NCBI RefSeq assembly: GCF_009664855.1
Contig: NZ_CP045928.1
Location: 1,822,942-1,860,007, forward strand
Length of the DNA stretch: 37,066 bases
Direction: 5' to 3'
Source: Flavobacterium sp. SLB02
GTDB taxonomy: Bacteria > Bacteroidota > Bacteroidia > Flavobacteriales > Flavobacteriaceae
Part shown: in pieces, positions 35,564 through 37,066 of the stretch
Layout: each line of letters starts with the position of its first letter
Position numbering within the stretch: position 1 is the first letter of the stretch
The notes under the pieces: model-generated
Seen by the model: only the letters and a program-made list of their open reading frames with translations
Told to the model about the DNA's origin: nothing
Database searches by the model: none
Program-made: the position numbers and the translations under genes

Positions 35564-36123
35564 TGATCATGAAAAAAACATTTACTAACTTCCTGCTGTT
35601 AGTGCTGCTTATCGCCGTAAATACAGATGGATTTGCTCAAAAGTTAATCACAAAAACAGGAAGCATCAAATTCCAGGCGTCAACGCCTTCCAATGAAGAA
35701 GTCGCTGCAGAAAATAAAAGTGTATCTGCCGTTTTGGAGCAGTCTACAGGAGATTTCGCTGCTTTGGTCCTTATAAAAGGTTTCCGCTTCAAAGTCGCTT
35801 TAATGGAGGAACATTTCAACGAAAATTATATGGAGTCAGAAAAGTTCTCAAAAGCCACTTTAAAAGGTAAAATAGAAGATTTTAATATTGCTCAAGTTAC
35901 TAGTACAGCCAAAAATTTTACTTTAAAGGGAGATCTTACCATTCACGGAAAAACAAAACCAGTAACTATAATCATAAAGGTTTCAAAAGCTGCAAGCGGA
36001 GTTAATGCCATTGGTTCATTTGAAGTAAAGCCGGAAGATTTTGAGATAGAAATACCAAACCTGGTGAGAAAAAAAATTGCAGATAAAATAAAGATTACTT
36101 ACAATTTTCTATTGGCGAAGTAA
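35563..36123 (+). CDS. YceI-family periplasmic protein
   Basis: 186 residues. Signal peptide ends near DGFAQ (about residue 26). An ATG two codons inside (35569) is an equally good start. The mature part is a YceI domain, a lipocalin-like barrel that binds polyisoprenoids or similar hydrophobic chains: TKTGSIKFQASTP, NEEVAAENKSVSAVLEQ, FKVALMEEHFNENYMESEKFS, ATLKGKI, LTIHGKTKPVTI and a final strand with IKITYNFLLAK. It is the last gene of the operon. Together with the haem lipoprotein and the barrel protein it suggests handling of a quinone- or isoprenoid-like molecule, which is an inference. Confidence 0.9.
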   Translation: MIMKKTFTNFLLLVLLIAVNTDGFAQKLITKTGSIKFQASTPSNEEVAAENKSVSAVLEQSTGDFAALVLIKGFRFKVALMEEHFNENYMESEKFSKATLKGKIEDFNIAQVTSTAKNFTLKGDLTIHGKTKPVTIIIKVSKAASGVNAIGSFEVKPEDFEIEIPNLVRKKIADKIKITYNFLLAK

Positions 36124-36229
36124 TCACTTCTTTATGAACTAAATATTTAGATAATAGAAATCATCCATTACTGCTATCTAAACAAATCTCTTTTTGATCT
36201 TGAAGATCACTAAACATGACTAATGTTGT

Positions 36230-36265
36230 GAGGTCAGTTTCTTAATAGCTGACCTCTTTTTTTTT
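36230..36265 (+). terminator. Rho-independent terminator of the envelope operon
   Basis: GAGGTCAG and CTGACCTC form an 8-bp stem followed by T9. It is about 105 bases past the YceI stop codon. Confidence 0.88.
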
Positions 36266-36285
36266 AACCTTAACTAAAATATAAA

Positions 36286-36717
36286 ATGATCTGCAAAAAT
36301 TATATTGTTACTGGTGAAGATGTAAATGATAGTATGGTGATGGAAAGTAGCGCATACATTTCATACACAATTCGCCTATTATATCATTTTTTGTTTAATA
36401 ACGGGTTCTCGAGAGAAAAACTCAATACTTTACATTTGAGCTTACACGAAGGCAATCATGAACTTGTGAGTCATAAAAATTTAATGTTTACTGAACATTT
36501 TTTTGTTGAAATGAAACATTGCTATATAAAGGACAAGATCAGTATTAAAAGCTGCTTTTTTAATTCAAAAAACGAATGCTGTGCAGAAGTTACCAAAGAA
36601 GTAGAATGGTTTGATGTTATTCGCAAAGAAGTTATCGTAGCACCTAAACAAATTCAACAGCATTTTAATCTCACTAGCAAATCTTATTTACTAAAAAATA
36701 GTTTAACTAGTAAATAA
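36286..36717 (+). CDS. Divergent hotdog-fold (thioesterase-like) protein, hypothetical
   Basis: 143 residues. The order of elements resembles 4HBT-type acyl-CoA thioesterases of Bacteroidota: a start like GEDVNDSMVMESSAYISYTI, a helix ending FLFNNGFSREKL, then strands containing MFTEHFFVEM, DKISIKSCFF, CCAEVTKEVEWFD and IRKEV. The usual catalytic context (Asp-x-(D/N), then H-x-x-N-x-x-Y) is not clear; the second part reads MESSAY. It may therefore be inactive or a different hotdog protein. It starts 21 bases after the preceding terminator and has no operon partner. Family assignment is tentative. Confidence 0.5.
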   Translation: MICKNYIVTGEDVNDSMVMESSAYISYTIRLLYHFLFNNGFSREKLNTLHLSLHEGNHELVSHKNLMFTEHFFVEMKHCYIKDKISIKSCFFNSKNECCAEVTKEVEWFDVIRKEVIVAPKQIQQHFNLTSKSYLLKNSLTSK

Positions 36718-36802
36718 ACGCCATTATTAAAACTTAATAATAACGTTTTATCCTGTAAAGTCTTTCTCAGAAAGAACTATTAGCTAAAGATTAATATTTT
36801 GT

Positions 36803-36925
36803 ACGTTTCCTTCCCGGCCACGCTGTCTCCTAGATCTTTTACGAGAGAGGTTTTGACTTGACCTTGGAAACAGCTTTTTCAAAAGAAAGGAGGTGACCTC
36901 CGATAGCTATCGTGTATCCCACATA
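36803..36925. repeat. Degenerate palindromic intergenic repeat, copy 2
   Basis: Begins GTTTCCTTCCCGGCC-like (compare GTTTCCCGCC in copy 1). It contains the 32-base block at 36823-36854 that matches 27393-27424 at 29 of 32 positions, with ATCTTTTACGAGAGAGG at its core. The right half has diverged from copy 1. The right-hand boundary is uncertain. Confidence 0.5.
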
Positions 36926-36934
36926 AATGCAGTA
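36874..36934 (-). other. rRNA-like sequence fragments downstream of 5S
   Basis: 36917-36934 matches the 5S rRNA gene at 37002-37019 in 17 of 18 bases (TCCCACATAA-A/C-TGCAGTA). 36874-36886 (AGAAAGGAGGTGA) is the reverse complement of the conserved 16S 3' tail with the anti-Shine-Dalgarno. Both are in the same orientation as the 5S gene. This looks like debris from an rRNA duplication rather than a working gene. Coincidence is possible for so short a match. Confidence 0.35.
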
Positions 36935-36945
36935 TTTTGTAAAAC

Positions 36946-36978
36946 AAAAAACCCCGTTTCGTTAGAAACAGGGTTTTT
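36946..36978 (-). terminator. Terminator of the rRNA operon
   Basis: On the minus strand: AAAAACCCTGTTTC, loop TAAC, GAAACGGGGTTTTT. It lies a few bases past the 3' end of the 5S gene. Confidence 0.9.
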
Positions 36979-36982
36979 AAAA

Positions 36983-37066
36983 GAAAGGCGACGACATACT
37001 CTCCCACATAACTGCAGTACCATCTGCGCAGGCGGGCTTAACTACTCTGTTCGGGATGGGAAGAGG
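36983..37066 (-). rRNA. rrf: 5S ribosomal RNA, 3' part
   Basis: The reverse complement of the window end reads CCTCTTCCCATCCCGAACAG, then AGTTAAGCCCGCCTGCGC, GGTACTGCAGTTATGTGGGA and a final GAGTATGTCGTCGCC, the conserved 3' two-thirds of bacterial 5S rRNA. The 5' part lies beyond the window. It implies a 16S-23S-5S operon on the minus strand entering from the right. Confidence 0.93.

Noticed and set aside
36871..36890. AGGAGGTGA as a Shine-Dalgarno site on the + strand
   Set aside because: No start codon with an open frame follows at a suitable distance. Similarity to the reverse complement of the 16S 3' end beside an rRNA operon is a better explanation.
1..37066. CRISPR array, phage, toxin-antitoxin, IS transposase or tRNA gene
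   Set aside because: I found no regularly spaced direct repeats, no matching protein families and no cloverleaf-like sequences. The repeats present are palindromic intergenic elements.

Overview
This window is from a low-GC Bacteroidota chromosome, most likely Flavobacterium or a close relative. Evidence: two SusC/SusD pairs, a hybrid two-component system (HTCS) regulator, a FecI/FecR/TonB-receptor module, many lipoproteins with Bacteroidota-style lipoboxes, AT-rich intergenic DNA and almost no Shine-Dalgarno sequences. I see no IS element, phage gene, tRNA or CRISPR array. The genus is an inference from gene content, not a search result.

Layout. (1) 1-13.7 kb is a polysaccharide utilization locus (PUL) on the + strand: the 3' end of a GH3 glycosidase, a REP-like palindrome cluster, an HTCS sensor-regulator, SusC, SusD, a TIG-domain surface glycan-binding lipoprotein, a GH10 enzyme and a GH16 enzyme. 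GH10 points to xylan and GH16 to beta-glucan, so the substrate is unclear. (2) 13.9-21.4 kb is general chromosome: a Tat-exported PhoD-type phosphatase, a membrane protein, a large AsmA-like protein and a luciferase-like monooxygenase. (3) 21.8-27.2 kb is a second SusC/SusD pair with no enzymes. A terminator-like hairpin sits at the predicted 5' end of its transcript. (4) 27.5-36.1 kb is a cell-surface signalling island: an ECF sigma factor, FecR anti-sigma, a TonB receptor with an STN signalling domain, a divergent repeat lipoprotein, and a downstream set of envelope genes (PF03640-type lipoprotein, OB-fold protein, DUF5777-like barrel, mono-haem c-type lipoprotein, YceI). (5) 36.1-37.07 kb holds a hotdog-like protein, a degenerate intergenic repeat and the 3' part of a 5S rRNA gene on the minus strand with its terminator.

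The most interesting observation is in region 4. The element GTAGGGTA-N14-TGTTTTA occurs three times with both boxes and the 14-base spacing identical. The copies lie in front of fecR/TonB receptor, in front of the PF03640-type lipoprotein, and on the minus strand in front of the divergent lipoprotein. They read as the promoters of this ECF sigma factor. They tie the island into one regulon whose products suggest handling of a hydrophobic or redox-active compound in the cell envelope. That function is inference; the repeated element is directly visible.
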